A DNA stretch of 64,000 nt from Gallionella capsiferriformans ES-2. Lineage in GTDB: Bacteria > Pseudomonadota > Gammaproteobacteria > Burkholderiales > Gallionellaceae. The translations under genes and the position numbers were made by a program. The stretch is from contig NC_014394.1 of the NCBI RefSeq assembly GCF_000145255.1, positions 1,116,001 to 1,180,000 on the forward strand. The letters run 5' to 3'. This document shows, piece by piece, positions 1-9,027 of this stretch (its first letter is position 1; each line of letters starts with the position of its first letter). Under the pieces are notes generated by a model that worked only from the letters and a program-made list of their open reading frames with translations, was not told where the DNA came from and made no database searches.

Positions 1-620
1 GCACGCGTCATGATGCCGAGGGCTAGGTTGGTGATCAGCAGTGCGGCCAGCAGCGGCATGGATAGTTGTAAGCCGTATGCGAATATCGTCGCGCCCCATT
101 GAGCTGCAGTATAAAAACTTTTAGTTGCCATCATTTGCCCCACGGGCAGGGTATGAAAACTTTCTGTGACGAGGGCGAGCAGCATCAAGTGTCCGTTCAT
201 CGACAGGAAGGCGAGCGTGGCGATAATGCCCATGAATTGCGCGGTGACGGTGGAAGAACTGGCACTTTGCGGATTATAAAAACTCGCAAATCCCAATCCC
301 ATTTGCAGACCTGAAAATTCCCCAGCCATTTCTACCGCAGTAAACACGATGCGCATGGTAAATCCCATGGATACACCGATAATGATCTGCTGAACCATAA
401 TTAGCAGGCTTTGCGGCGAACCTAATGGGATGTCCGGCATCGGGGCCAGCGTTGGTGCGATGACGATCGCCATGAGCACGGACAGGCCTATTTTGACACG
501 TGCCGGAACTTGTTTGTTGCCTAGAATCGGCGCGCTGGATATCATCGCCAGCAATCGTACCATTGGATAGAGCAGGGTAGAGAGCCAGATGTCGAGTTGT
601 GCGCTGGTGACGCTAAGCAC
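1..620 (-). CDS. fliR: FliR, flagellar export gate protein (3' end outside window)
   Basis: FliR is an inner-membrane component of the FliPQR gate of the flagellar type III export apparatus. Translation of the minus strand from a GTG at 620 gives a hydrophobic protein starting VLSVTSAQLDIW, with several membrane segments and the typical MVRLLAMISSAPILG-like first helix. The only in-frame codon between this GTG and an upstream TGA is TTC, so GTG is the only possible start. About 206 codons are present; FliR is usually about 260 residues, so the C-terminal fifth lies beyond the left edge. It follows fliQ by 36 bases and closes the fliLMNOPQR run as far as seen. The family call rests on hydrophobic pattern and gene order. 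Confidence 0.93.
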   Translation of the reverse strand, partial: MLSVTSAQLDIWLSTLLYPMVRLLAMISSAPILGNKQVPARVKIGLSVLMAIVIAPTLAPMPDIPLGSPQSLLIMVQQIIIGVSMGFTMRIVFTAVEMAGEFSGLQMGLGFASFYNPQSASSSTVTAQFMGIIATLAFLSMNGHLMLLALVTESFHTLPVGQMMATKSFYTAAQWGATIFAYGLQLSMPLLAALLITNLALGIMTR

Positions 621-656
621 GAATCAGCCCTGTATCCCGAATCCTGAATCCTGACA

Positions 657-926
657 TCATCCTACCATCCATGGAATGTTGCCATACAGGCGCCGGATGA
701 AATCAACCATCATCGTCACCATCCAGGGGCCTGCAATGACTAGGACGACGAAGATTCCTACCAGTTTCGGAATGAATGACAGGGTTTGCTCATTGATTTG
801 AGTGGCTGCCTGAAAGATGCTCACCACAAGGCCAATCGCGAGCGCACTGAGCAACAGCGGGGCTGATAACAGCAGGGTGAGTTCGATGGCCTGCTGACCT
901 AGCGTCATGACTGATTCGGGTGTCAT
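657..926 (-). CDS. fliQ: FliQ, flagellar export gate protein
   Basis: This 89-residue protein has two long hydrophobic helices (about residues 14-40 and 52-75), the standard size and layout of FliQ, which packs around FliP in the export gate. It begins MTPESVMTLGQQAIEL, a typical FliQ start, with the family-like segment QAATQINEQTLSFIPKL in the loop. The ATG at 926 is chosen over a longer reading frame from 983 because it has a strong AGGAGAA ribosome binding site just upstream and gives the family length. It starts 11 bases after fliP ends. Confidence 0.96.
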   Translation of the reverse strand: MTPESVMTLGQQAIELTLLLSAPLLLSALAIGLVVSIFQAATQINEQTLSFIPKLVGIFVVLVIAGPWMVTMMVDFIRRLYGNIPWMVG

Positions 927-937
927 TGGAGGTTCTC

Positions 938-1693
938 CTAGGTGTAAAAGCTTTGCGCCAGTGAGCCGATGAGCAGGTTCCATCCATCAGCTAAAACGAA
1001 CAACATAATCTTGAAGGGGAGCGAGATGATAGAGGGGGAGAGCATCATCATTCCCATCGACATCAGGATGCTTGCCACCACCATATCGATGATCAGAAAT
1101 GGAATAAATACGACGAAGCCGATCTGAAAGGCGGTTTTTAATTCGCTGGTTACGTAGGCCGGGACTAGGAGTCGCATCGGGACTTCTTCTGCACTTTGTA
1201 ACTCGTCGCTGTTGGAGATTTTAACGAACAGTGCTAAATCGGCCTGACGTGTCTGGCGTAACATGAAGGTCTTGAGTGGAATGACGCCTTTTTCAACAGC
1301 CTCTTGCAGTTCAATCCGATTTTCGCTGTAGGGTAAATAAGCGTCGGTGTAAATTTTATCGAATACCGGCGACATGATGAAAAATGTCAGGAACAGCGAC
1401 AGGCCGATCAGTACCTGATTGGGGGGCGAGGCCTGAGTGCCCAGCGCGGAGCGCAACATGCTGAGCACAATGATAATGCGTGTGAAGGAGGTCATCATCA
1501 GCAGCATCGCCGGCAAGAAACTCAAGGAGGTGAGTATTAGCAGCGTTTGCAGGCTTAGGCTGTAGGATTGGCCGCCGCCTGCCGCAGCCTTGCTGGTGAT
1601 TGCAGGCACCGCCAGATCAGCAGCCCATATGCCGTGGCTTAATACGAGTCCTGCCGCACCGAGTAACAGTAACAGACTACGGCGCATTGCCAT
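938..1693 (-). CDS. fliP: FliP, flagellar export gate protein
   Basis: FliP is the core subunit of the FliPQR export gate. The protein starts [15 protein letters not shown] with a cleavable signal peptide, as FliP normally does, and then shows the FliP hallmarks [31 protein letters not shown] and [19 protein letters not shown]. The last third holds two more membrane helices ([17 protein letters not shown] and the C-terminal one). At 251 residues it is the usual length. The reading frame is open back to 1735, but the ATG at 1693 places the signal peptide correctly and overlaps the fliO end by 17 bases, the usual coupling. Confidence 0.96.
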   Translation of the reverse strand: MAMRRSLLLLLGAAGLVLSHGIWAADLAVPAITSKAAAGGGQSYSLSLQTLLILTSLSFLPAMLLMMTSFTRIIIVLSMLRSALGTQASPPNQVLIGLSLFLTFFIMSPVFDKIYTDAYLPYSENRIELQEAVEKGVIPLKTFMLRQTRQADLALFVKISNSDELQSAEEVPMRLLVPAYVTSELKTAFQIGFVVFIPFLIIDMVVASILMSMGMMMLSPSIISLPFKIMLFVLADGWNLLIGSLAQSFYT

Positions 1694-2135
1694 TTCCGTT
1701 GCGCGGTTTAATGATGGATGAGAGCAGGCTGGCAAATTTGTTATCCGGTGTTCCTGTTGAACCTGATGTTGTTAAGTCCTGCAGTTCGTCTGTTTTTGGC
1801 AGCGTGTGCAACGTGCGTATCTGGCCCGGGCCTACACCGATCAGCACCCAAGTGTCGTCTACTTCGATCATGACGACACGTTCGCGTTGCCCAATCGCGA
1901 TGCTGCCGACGACTTTGAGTAGGTTGCCGGTGCCGTGCTGCGCAATATTCATGCGTTTGAGCAACCATGCGATGGTCATGATGACGGCCAGTACCAGCAG
2001 CAGGCTAAAGCTAATTTGCAGCAGACTCCCGGAACTGCTGGGAACGGGCGGCGTGTAGGCAGGTCGTGCAATTTCCGCTGCGATGGCGGCATTCGAGTAG
2101 ATCAGCGCGACGAGAATGGATAGGAGGGCTGGCAT
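1677..2135 (-). CDS. fliO: FliO, flagellar export gate assembly protein
   Basis: FliO is a bitopic membrane protein that helps FliP assemble. This 152-residue protein has an N-terminal hydrophobic, signal-like stretch (1-20), a second hydrophobic helix at about 40-62 ([17 protein letters not shown]) and a cytoplasmic domain with the FliO pattern [24 protein letters not shown]. It lies between fliN and fliP, overlapping fliP by 17 bases and starting 6 bases after fliN. FliO diverges quickly, so the name rests on topology, the domain pattern and position. Confidence 0.93.
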   Translation of the reverse strand: MPALLSILVALIYSNAAIAAEIARPAYTPPVPSSSGSLLQISFSLLLVLAVIMTIAWLLKRMNIAQHGTGNLLKVVGSIAIGQRERVVMIEVDDTWVLIGVGPGQIRTLHTLPKTDELQDLTTSGSTGTPDNKFASLLSSIIKPRNGNGNAP

Positions 2136-2141
2136 ATCAAG

Positions 2142-2588
2142 TTAACGATTGATGCGTCGCAGACGCTCGGAGGGGGTCGTGATATCGGTCAGACGGATGC
2201 CGAGCTTGTCGTTGACAACCACAACCTCGCCTTGTGCGATCAAAAATCCATTGATCATGACATCCAGCGGTTCGCCGGCCATACCGGATAATTCGACGAC
2301 CGAACCTTGCGCCAGTTGTAACAGATTTTTGATGGGCATTTTGGTGCGACCCAGTTCAACGGTCAGTTGCACCGGAATGTCCAGAATCATGTCCAGATCA
2401 TTGGGGGTGGCCGCCGAACCGGCTGCGCCAAATTTTTCGAATACATGGGCTTTGCCAGCGGCAGGAGGCGCTTCCTGTTCAGCCATTGCAGCGGCCCAGT
2501 CGTCCGTACCAGTAGAGGCTTCGGCTGTCGCCTGCTCTGACATGGCTGCGCCCCAATCATCCGCGGTGATGGCAGTTTCATCAGGCAT
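2142..2588 (-). CDS. fliN: FliN, flagellar motor switch protein
   Basis: FliN forms the base of the C-ring that sets rotation direction and docks the export ATPase. The C-terminal SpoA domain (about 65-145) carries the family features DIPVQLTVELGRTKMPIKN, LAQGSVVEL and NGFLIAQGEVVVVNDKLGIRLTDI. The first 60 residues are an acidic Ala-rich extension containing a duplicated DDWGAAM/DDWAAAM motif, as in many betaproteobacterial FliN proteins. The start overlaps the fliM stop by 8 bases, which suggests translational coupling. Confidence 0.97.
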   Translation of the reverse strand: MPDETAITADDWGAAMSEQATAEASTGTDDWAAAMAEQEAPPAAGKAHVFEKFGAAGSAATPNDLDMILDIPVQLTVELGRTKMPIKNLLQLAQGSVVELSGMAGEPLDVMINGFLIAQGEVVVVNDKLGIRLTDITTPSERLRRINR

Positions 2589-3570
2589 GTTGTTCTCCTT
2601 CGTTGGTAGTCAGCATTTTTACAATTTTGAGTGCGTATTGATTATTGAATACGCCATACTTGCATTCCATGATAGGAACACCATCAATTGAAGCAGTAAT
2701 GTTTTCATCGACATTCAGTGGTATCACATCACCCACGCGCATTTTCAATACTCTTTCCAGCGTGATATTGGCCTGGCCTAGCGTGGCGGCCAGTTCGATT
2801 TCAGCACATTGAACCTGACGTGATAGCAGTTGCAACCAGCGTTTATCTACCGCAAGATGTTCGCCCTGAATATTGTTGAACAGTAAGTCCTTGACAGGTT
2901 CTAGCGTTGAGTAAGGCATGCAGATGTGAAATGCCCCGCCGTTTCCGCCTAATTCAATGTCGAAGGTGGTCACAATGACGACCTCGTTGGGCGTCGCAAT
3001 GTTGGCGAATTGCGGGTTCATCTCCGAACGCACAAATTCAAATTCTAGCGGATAGACGGTTTCCCATGCTTTTGCATAGGTTTCAAATACCACGGCCAGC
3101 ATTTTTTGGATGATGCGTTGCTCCGTCTGGGTAAATTCTCGCCCTTCGACCCGAGTATGAAAACGACCGTCACCGCCGAACATGTTGTCAACGACCAGAA
3201 ATACTAGATTCGGGTCGAAAATAAACAGCCCATTGCCGCGCAGCGGTTTGGGCTGGATGATGTTCAGATTGGTGGGGACGGCCAGATTGCGAACAAACTC
3301 TCCGAACTTGAGTACACGAACGGGGCCCACCGATATTTCAGGCGTGCGGCGAATAAAATTGAATAAGCCAATGCGGAACAGGCGTGCAAAACGCTCGTTG
3401 ATAATTTCCATCGTGGGCATACGCCCACGCACGATGCGTTCCTGTGACGCTAAATTATATGGGCGAATCTCTCCGACATCCGCTTCCGGATGTGCTTTTT
3501 CATCCTCTGTTTCGCCGTTGACCCCTTTGAGCAGGGAGTCAACTTCGTCCTGAGAGAGAAATTCGCTCAT
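2581..3570 (-). CDS. fliM: FliM, flagellar motor switch protein
   Basis: FliM is the middle C-ring protein that binds CheY-P and transmits the switch signal to FliG. The 329-residue protein has the N-terminal CheY-binding motif region (MSEFLSQDEVDSLLKGV), the GGXG-type middle-domain segment around MFGGDGRFHTR, and the C-terminal SpoA-like domain ending near VPIMECKYGVFNNQYALKI. Its length is normal. It is 4 bases from fliL and overlaps fliN. Confidence 0.98.
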   Translation of the reverse strand: MSEFLSQDEVDSLLKGVNGETEDEKAHPEADVGEIRPYNLASQERIVRGRMPTMEIINERFARLFRIGLFNFIRRTPEISVGPVRVLKFGEFVRNLAVPTNLNIIQPKPLRGNGLFIFDPNLVFLVVDNMFGGDGRFHTRVEGREFTQTEQRIIQKMLAVVFETYAKAWETVYPLEFEFVRSEMNPQFANIATPNEVVIVTTFDIELGGNGGAFHICMPYSTLEPVKDLLFNNIQGEHLAVDKRWLQLLSRQVQCAEIELAATLGQANITLERVLKMRVGDVIPLNVDENITASIDGVPIMECKYGVFNNQYALKIVKMLTTNEGEQHA

Positions 3571-3574
3571 GTTG

Positions 3575-4189
3575 TTACTGGATAATAAACGAGGTAAACA
3601 GCACTTCTGCTACGCCCTTTTTGCTTGGCTTCTCCTCTGCAGCGGCATGATGTGTTTCACCTTCAGCGGCCGGCTGAGCCTGATGCAGGGCAGGTGGTGT
3701 CTTGCGCAGTCCCAGAACATACTCGACATTTGCCTTGATATCGCTGGCCAGAATTTCTTTTCCTTCAGGCGTTGCGAGTTCGGATGGTCGTTTGCTTTGA
3801 AGCAACATGTTGATTCTATGTTGTATTTCAGGGTTGCTTTCTTTTACCTTCTCTTCAAGTTCTGGCTTATTCAACTTGATTGTGATGGCAACCTGCAAAT
3901 AACGATCCGCATCTTCGTGCATCAGATTGGCCGTAAAGGTGCCGATTTCAACAAATTTTGGCGGAACTTTTGGTTTCGCTTCATCTTCTTCATCACCTTC
4001 ATCGGCAGCTTCTTCAGTTACGGCAGGTTTTGCATGTTTTTCGGAATGCGGTTTCATCACTAAAAAATAGTAGCCTGCGCCCGCTGCGGCCAAAAGGACA
4101 ACCACGGCGATAATAATCACGAGCATCTTTTTGCTCTTGGGAGGTTGATCGCCTGCGGCGGGGGCGGCTGGCTTGGCTGGCTTCGACAT
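3575..4189 (-). CDS. fliL: FliL, flagellar stator-associated membrane protein
   Basis: FliL is a single-pass inner-membrane protein that rings the stator units. The protein starts MSKPAKPAAPAAGDQ, followed by a TM helix at about 22-43 (MLVIIIAVVVLLAAAGAGYY), an acidic linker and a periplasmic domain with the FliL pattern FVEIGTFTANLMHEDADRYLQVAI. At 204 residues it is a little longer than usual because of a His/Ala/Glu-rich insert near residue 170. The ATG at 4189 follows an AAGGA ribosome binding site and is preferred to an upstream in-frame start at 4249. The 138 AT-rich bases upstream to fliK may carry a separate promoter for fliLMNOPQR; no consensus site was recognised there. Confidence 0.95.
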   Translation of the reverse strand: MSKPAKPAAPAAGDQPPKSKKMLVIIIAVVVLLAAAGAGYYFLVMKPHSEKHAKPAVTEEAADEGDEEDEAKPKVPPKFVEIGTFTANLMHEDADRYLQVAITIKLNKPELEEKVKESNPEIQHRINMLLQSKRPSELATPEGKEILASDIKANVEYVLGLRKTPPALHQAQPAAEGETHHAAAEEKPSKKGVAEVLFTSFIIQ

Positions 4190-4327
4190 GTTGCGATTCC
4201 TTATTGATGTTTGAATTAAGAAAAATAAACGCGGCGGATGATGACACAAATATCGTCTGTTTCCACCGCAAAATTAATTTTTTTTAATATTTAACTATAA
4301 AGTGAATATATTAATGCACAAGGCGGC

Positions 4328-5416
4328 TTAAGCGAACGTGTCAACCAGGCCGTTATGACGGCTGACCTGTACAACGGGTACGGGGTTGATTACAGTTTCC
4401 GTTGTTGTGTGAGTCTGGGGTGACGGTGTGCGCTGATTTGTGAAGCCTGACGCGCCACTGTCTCTCGGTGCTTGATCGTTCACGGTAGCATTGCCCAGCA
4501 TGATGCCGTTGTCGGCTAGGCTTTCGCGTAGTTTTGGCATGGCGTTTTCGATCGCTTCGCGCACGGCGCTGTGGGGCGAACTAAATAACGCGGTAGCCTG
4601 ATTGTCGTTGATCGTGATTGTCACGCTCATGGGGCCCAGATCAGGCGGGTTTAAATGTAGTTCTGCCACCTGATTTTGTTGAGTGCTTACCCAGTTGATC
4701 TTTTGGGTGAATTCAGCAGGCCAGGCGGGACTGCCCAGTGGTGCGGCAATAGTGGCCTGAGTGGTCGGTGCCATCGGTGTCGGTGTGATTGCTGAACTTG
4801 CCGATTGAGCCATCGCCTGTGCATTGACAGCCGGCAGGCTGTTGGCAGGCTCAGCCAATTTGAATGCTTCTTTGTCGGTAAGTGTGAGTGTTTTCGTTGC
4901 AATCGGTGTTTGTTCACTGGCCACTTGTGTCACGCCGGTCATTTTTTCACGTGCTGCACCTAGTGGCTCAGCCGCCTGACGTGCCGATTGCCCGGTGGCA
5001 GGATCAACTGTTGTCAATACAGGGGGTCTGAGCTCGGGATTGACCGGCAGTACGAAAGGCGTGATCTGCGCATCGGCAGGCTGTGTTGTTTGATCGGCCT
5101 GAGTGTCGGTCGGTCTGTCTACTTTAATCGTCAGATTGCCTTTTAAAAAACCAGCCAGCGGATCGGCTGTGGTGAGCATCGCGGGTTGATCGAGCTGGAT
5201 TTGTTGGTCTGCTACGGAAGGGCCTGTTTGAGGCGATTTTTTATCCGAGGGATGAGTCGAGCGTTTTGAATCGGCAGAGGGCTTTTCGCCTATTTGCTTT
5301 GCCAGCACTGCGCCGAATTTTTCGGCACTTGCACCTTCTGCCGGGGATTTCGCGGGATTGGCAGAGGCGCTGCTTGGGGTCGGCGCGATGATTTTGTTGA
5401 TGAGCGGATTAATCAT
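4328..5416 (-). CDS. fliK: FliK, flagellar hook-length control protein
   Basis: FliK measures hook length and switches export specificity by acting on FlhB. The 362-residue protein has a low-complexity Pro/Gln/Thr/Ala-rich N-terminal two thirds and a conserved C-terminal hook-control domain (about 235-320) with VAELHLNPPDLGPMSVTI and FSSPHSAVREAIENAMPKLRE. This is the usual FliK layout. It is the last gene of fliFGHIJK, 15 bases after fliJ. A second FliK-like gene lies at 15344-16351. Confidence 0.93.
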   Translation of the reverse strand: MINPLINKIIAPTPSSASANPAKSPAEGASAEKFGAVLAKQIGEKPSADSKRSTHPSDKKSPQTGPSVADQQIQLDQPAMLTTADPLAGFLKGNLTIKVDRPTDTQADQTTQPADAQITPFVLPVNPELRPPVLTTVDPATGQSARQAAEPLGAAREKMTGVTQVASEQTPIATKTLTLTDKEAFKLAEPANSLPAVNAQAMAQSASSAITPTPMAPTTQATIAAPLGSPAWPAEFTQKINWVSTQQNQVAELHLNPPDLGPMSVTITINDNQATALFSSPHSAVREAIENAMPKLRESLADNGIMLGNATVNDQAPRDSGASGFTNQRTPSPQTHTTTETVINPVPVVQVSRHNGLVDTFA

Positions 5417-5431
5417 AATGCTTCTCCTGTG

Positions 5432-5887
5432 CTATTTTTCAGTATTGAGCATCTTGTACGCTGTGACACGACCGGTATGTTCGTCCATGGCCTTTTGTTC
5501 CTGCTTTGCCTCAATTTTAAGTTCGCTTTCAATATGTCGCTGTTGCAAGGTATCAAACGATTTGAGCTTGCGTTGTGTTCCGCCGTAATCGTTTAACCCG
5601 GCCTGAGTGGATAAGCGGCTTTGCTCGACAGCTTTGAGTTGTTGCACGATAGCTGCATCCAGCTTATAAATAAATTGCTGAAAATTTCGCAGTACAATCG
5701 GATCAACACCCTGCTGGCTGGCTGTTTGCATGCGCTCCTGATAATCACGGCGATATTGCCGCAGTGTTTCCAGTTGTACCTCCGAATCATGCTGCAGTTT
5801 ATTCAGTTCTCCCAGTCTTTTTGTCGCTGATTCATTTTTAATCTGCGCTAGGTTCAACAGCGGTTGCAGGCGGAATGGATTGCTCAT
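5432..5887 (-). CDS. fliJ: FliJ, flagellar export chaperone / ATPase stalk
   Basis: FliJ is the small coiled-coil protein that sits in the FliI hexamer and couples it to the export gate. The 151-residue product is almost wholly helical and charged, with heptad-like repeats throughout, and starts MSNPFRLQPLLNLAQ, a typical FliJ N-terminus. The ATG at 5887 lies 5 bases after the fliI stop; a TTG at 5896 would overlap fliI and is less likely. The name rests on length, coiled-coil character and position after fliI. Confidence 0.94.
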   Translation of the reverse strand: MSNPFRLQPLLNLAQIKNESATKRLGELNKLQHDSEVQLETLRQYRRDYQERMQTASQQGVDPIVLRNFQQFIYKLDAAIVQQLKAVEQSRLSTQAGLNDYGGTQRKLKSFDTLQQRHIESELKIEAKQEQKAMDEHTGRVTAYKMLNTEK

Positions 5888-5892
5888 AATCG

Positions 5893-7395
5893 TCAATATC
5901 CGACTTCAAACAGCGCGGTTAACTGCGCGATACTGCTCGTGTAAGTTTCGCACTGATGCATGCCTTGTTTCAAAAATTGTTCCATTTTCGGGTATAGTTT
6001 GATCGCCTCATCGAGCAGCGGATCGCTCCCGTTAATATAGGCACCGACGCTGATCAGATCTCTGTTGCGCTGGTAGTGAGCATACAGTTGCTTGAAGCGT
6101 TGTACTAGTGCTGCGTGCTCAGGCGTCGCCAGGCGTGACATTACGCGGCTGATCGAGGCTTCGATATCGATCGCCGGGTAGTGTCCCTGCTCCACCAGCC
6201 GGCGCGACAATACAATATGTCCGTCCAAAATGGCCCGTGCGCTGTCGGCAATCGGATCCTGTTGATCATCTCCTTCAGTTAGTACGGTGTAAAAAGCTGT
6301 GATTGACCCGCCGCCCTCTAGCCCGTTTCCAGCGCGCTCGACCAGTTGGGGAAGTTTGGCAAATACGGATGGCGGGTATCCTTTGGTGGCTGGCGGTTCG
6401 CCGACTGCCAGCGCGATTTCGCGTTGCGCCATTGCAAAACGCGTCAGCGAGTCCATGATCAGCAGCACGTTTTTTCCCTGATCGCGAAAATATTCTGCGA
6501 TGGTTGTCGCATAGGCCGTGCCCTGCAATCGCATCAGGGGGGACGTGTCGGCGGGGGTGGCAACCACCACTGAACGCGCCATGCCTTCAGGACCCAAAAT
6601 GTCGTTGATGAACTCTTTTACTTCGCGTCCACGTTCGCCTATCAGGCCGACTACGGTGACATCCGCGCTGGTGTAGCGCGCCATCATGCCAAGTAAAACG
6701 CTTTTACCCACGCCGCTGCCGGCAAACAGTCCCATGCGCTGACCGCGTCCAACGCTCAGGAGTGCGTTAATGGCGCGCACGCCGACATCCAGCGGCGTAT
6801 CGATAGAAGCGCGTTCCAAAGGGTTGAAAGGGCGGCTTTGCAACGGCGCAGAAGCCGTTTCCAGCAACGGGCCCAGTTGATCGAGCGGTTTTCCCGCACC
6901 ATCCAAAACACGACCGAGCAGCATGTTGCCGACGGGAAGGTGTTTGGCATGATCCGACATGCGGCGGCGCAGCGGTTTTCGTTTGCCGGCAAGGCTTAGT
7001 GTGTGTAAGGGTGTAATTGGCATCACACGGGCGCCGGGAACCAGGCCATAAACGTCATTCTCCGGCATTAAAAAGAGTTTCTCGCCGGAAAAACCAACTA
7101 CTTCTGCTTCGACGGTGGTATTGGGCAGGCGGATTTGACAGGTGCTGCCAACAGGCATTTGCAAGCCAACCGCTTCCATAATCAAGCCTGTCACCTTGGT
7201 CAGATGACCGCTAGGGGGCATAGGATTGCAGTCGGCCACATATTCGCGCCCCTCTGTTAGCAGCGCTTGCCAGCGCAGACTGTGCTCGCCGCTGGGGAGA
7301 GATGGCTGGGGGCTGGGCCGATCGTAGATCGGGGGCAGGATCTGGGGCGCGGCGAACGGTTCAGTCCGGAGCGTCAGTTCGGTGTCTTCAACCAT
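5893..7395 (-). CDS. fliI: FliI, flagellar export ATPase
   Basis: FliI is the F1-beta-like ATPase that powers unloading of export substrates. The Walker A motif is in [15 protein letters not shown] (near residue 225) and Walker B in [18 protein letters not shown], followed by [23 protein letters not shown], which is highly characteristic of this family. At 500 residues it is some 40 longer than many FliI proteins because of a Pro-rich N-terminal extension before the conserved RWQALLTEG segment. It overlaps fliH by 22 bases. Confidence 0.98.
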   Translation of the reverse strand: MVEDTELTLRTEPFAAPQILPPIYDRPSPQPSLPSGEHSLRWQALLTEGREYVADCNPMPPSGHLTKVTGLIMEAVGLQMPVGSTCQIRLPNTTVEAEVVGFSGEKLFLMPENDVYGLVPGARVMPITPLHTLSLAGKRKPLRRRMSDHAKHLPVGNMLLGRVLDGAGKPLDQLGPLLETASAPLQSRPFNPLERASIDTPLDVGVRAINALLSVGRGQRMGLFAGSGVGKSVLLGMMARYTSADVTVVGLIGERGREVKEFINDILGPEGMARSVVVATPADTSPLMRLQGTAYATTIAEYFRDQGKNVLLIMDSLTRFAMAQREIALAVGEPPATKGYPPSVFAKLPQLVERAGNGLEGGGSITAFYTVLTEGDDQQDPIADSARAILDGHIVLSRRLVEQGHYPAIDIEASISRVMSRLATPEHAALVQRFKQLYAHYQRNRDLISVGAYINGSDPLLDEAIKLYPKMEQFLKQGMHQCETYTSSIAQLTALFEVGY

Positions 7396-8039
7396 GATTT
7401 GTCCTGCCCGATGGATTCCACAATGCTCTGCCAGCGAGCCGGGTTGGTTGCATCGATGTTGCTGTGGGATGTTTCAACACGGCAGCCACCGGATTCAATT
7501 TTTGGGTCGGTAAAAATTTTCCATCCTGCATGTGCTAGTTCATCGCCCATTTGCCGGCGCACGAGGTCCGCATCAGTCGGGTGCAGAATTAAGTGTGCAT
7601 TCTGGTTGAAGTGAGGTAGGCTGCTGATGGCAGTGCTAATAATTTTTAAAATGATTTCCGGTTCGATATGCAAGACACCGACGACCATCTTTTGCGCAAT
7701 TTCAAGCGACAGATCGAGCAGTGATTGTGCTAATTGTTCGTCCACTTGAGTGAGTGCAATTTGTAAATTGCTCATTAATGTTTGCAGCTTGGCAATTTCG
7801 CTCTGTGCCTGTTGCATCCCTGCCGCATGACCTGCAGCCAACCCGGCGGCATAGCTTTCGTCATAGGTTTTTTTTTCCAGGTTTTGCAACTGAATGGCTG
7901 CCGACTCTTTGGACGCAAGCAATGCTTCGGCCGCGATATTTTCTGTGCCGGGCTTTTCTGCTTCGTCAAATGAGTTTAGCTCCCAGCGCTGAAATGCGGT
8001 GAGCTGTTCCTTTGGGCGTTGCAGTAGAGGGTCAGACAT
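7374..8039 (-). CDS. fliH: FliH, flagellar export ATPase regulator
   Basis: FliH binds FliI, holds it inactive and tethers it to FliN. The 221-residue protein has an N-terminal segment with an aromatic motif (FQRWELNSF), a helical region with small-residue heptad pattern ([17 protein letters not shown], the GxxxG-type repeat typical of FliH), and a C-terminal V-ATPase E-like domain. The ATG at 8039 gives the usual MSDP start and overlaps the fliG stop by 8 bases; the frame is open to 8051. Confidence 0.95.
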   Translation of the reverse strand: MSDPLLQRPKEQLTAFQRWELNSFDEAEKPGTENIAAEALLASKESAAIQLQNLEKKTYDESYAAGLAAGHAAGMQQAQSEIAKLQTLMSNLQIALTQVDEQLAQSLLDLSLEIAQKMVVGVLHIEPEIILKIISTAISSLPHFNQNAHLILHPTDADLVRRQMGDELAHAGWKIFTDPKIESGGCRVETSHSNIDATNPARWQSIVESIGQDKSWLKTPN

Positions 8040-9027
8040 AGGCATCCTCATCTCCCTTGCCGCCTAGGGCTATTTGTCCTTCATCGGACAGGCGTTTGAC
8101 AACTTTGAGAATTTCCTTCTGGTTCGCTTCGACTTCGCTGAGCTTAACCGGTCCCTTGGATTCTAGATCTTCTCGCATCATTTCTGCCGCGCGAGAGGAC
8201 ATGTTCTTGAAAATCTTTTCGCGGAGCTCTTCGCCCGCCCCTTTGAGTGCGATGATCAGCGCTTCGGACTGAACTTCACGCAGGATCAGCTGGATACCAC
8301 GGTCATCCACTTCCAATATATTTTCGAAGACGAACATTTTGTCTTCGATTTTTTGTGCAAGATCAGGGTCGAAGCTGCGCACCTTCTCCATCATCTCGGC
8401 TTCCAGTGTGCCGCCCATGAAGTTTAGGATTTCTGCCGCTGTCGATACGCCGCCCTTAAGTGACTTCTTGCCCGTTGAGCCTCCACTCATCAATTTGCTC
8501 AATACGTCATTGAGTTCGCGCAGCGCAACCGGCTGTACGCCATCGAGCGTGGAGATACGCAGCAATACGTCGTTGCGCGTGCGATCTGTGAGCATTTTCA
8601 TGATGGAGGCGGCCTGATCCGGTTCCAGATGCACCAGAATGGTCGCAATGATTTGCGGGTGCTCATTGCCTATCATTTCGGCAACGGCGCCAGGATCCAT
8701 CCATTTGAGGCTTTCAATGCCGCTCGTGTCGCTGCTGTGCATGATACGGTCGAGCAGGCCGGCTGCTTTGTCATCACCCAGCGCCTTGGTCAGCATGCTG
8801 CGGATATAGTCGTTCGAATCCATCCCGATGGTGGTTTTTTCGGCAGCAGCGACCAAAAATTCGTGGAAAACCTGTGAAATTTGGTCGCGAGTCAGATTGC
8901 TCAGCGCAACCATCGCGGTGCTGATTTTTTGTACTTCCTTAGGCCCTAGATATTTGAGGACTTCTGCGGCTTCATTTTCGCCCAGCGTCATCAGAAAAAT
9001 CGCGCTATTTTGAACGCCATCACTCAT
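8032..9027 (-). CDS. fliG: FliG, flagellar motor switch/torque protein
   Basis: FliG is the C-ring protein that contacts the MS ring and the stators. The 331-residue protein shows the full three-domain layout, with NEHPQIIATILVHLEPDQAA in the middle domain (EHPQ motif) and a C-terminal domain with the charged torque helix region (LILREVQSEALIIALKGA, then MSSRAAEMMREDLES). The start overlaps the fliF stop by 8 bases. Confidence 0.98.
   Translation of the reverse strand: MSDGVQNSAIFLMTLGENEAAEVLKYLGPKEVQKISTAMVALSNLTRDQISQVFHEFLVAAAEKTTIGMDSNDYIRSMLTKALGDDKAAGLLDRIMHSSDTSGIESLKWMDPGAVAEMIGNEHPQIIATILVHLEPDQAASIMKMLTDRTRNDVLLRISTLDGVQPVALRELNDVLSKLMSGGSTGKKSLKGGVSTAAEILNFMGGTLEAEMMEKVRSFDPDLAQKIEDKMFVFENILEVDDRGIQLILREVQSEALIIALKGAGEELREKIFKNMSSRAAEMMREDLESKGPVKLSEVEANQKEILKVVKRLSDEGQIALGGKGDEDAYV

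Noticed and set aside
1600..2691. Several long plus-strand open frames opposite fliP, fliO and fliN.
   Set aside because: They lie antisense to well-identified flagellar genes, have no recognisable domains, and show skewed composition typical of shadow frames.
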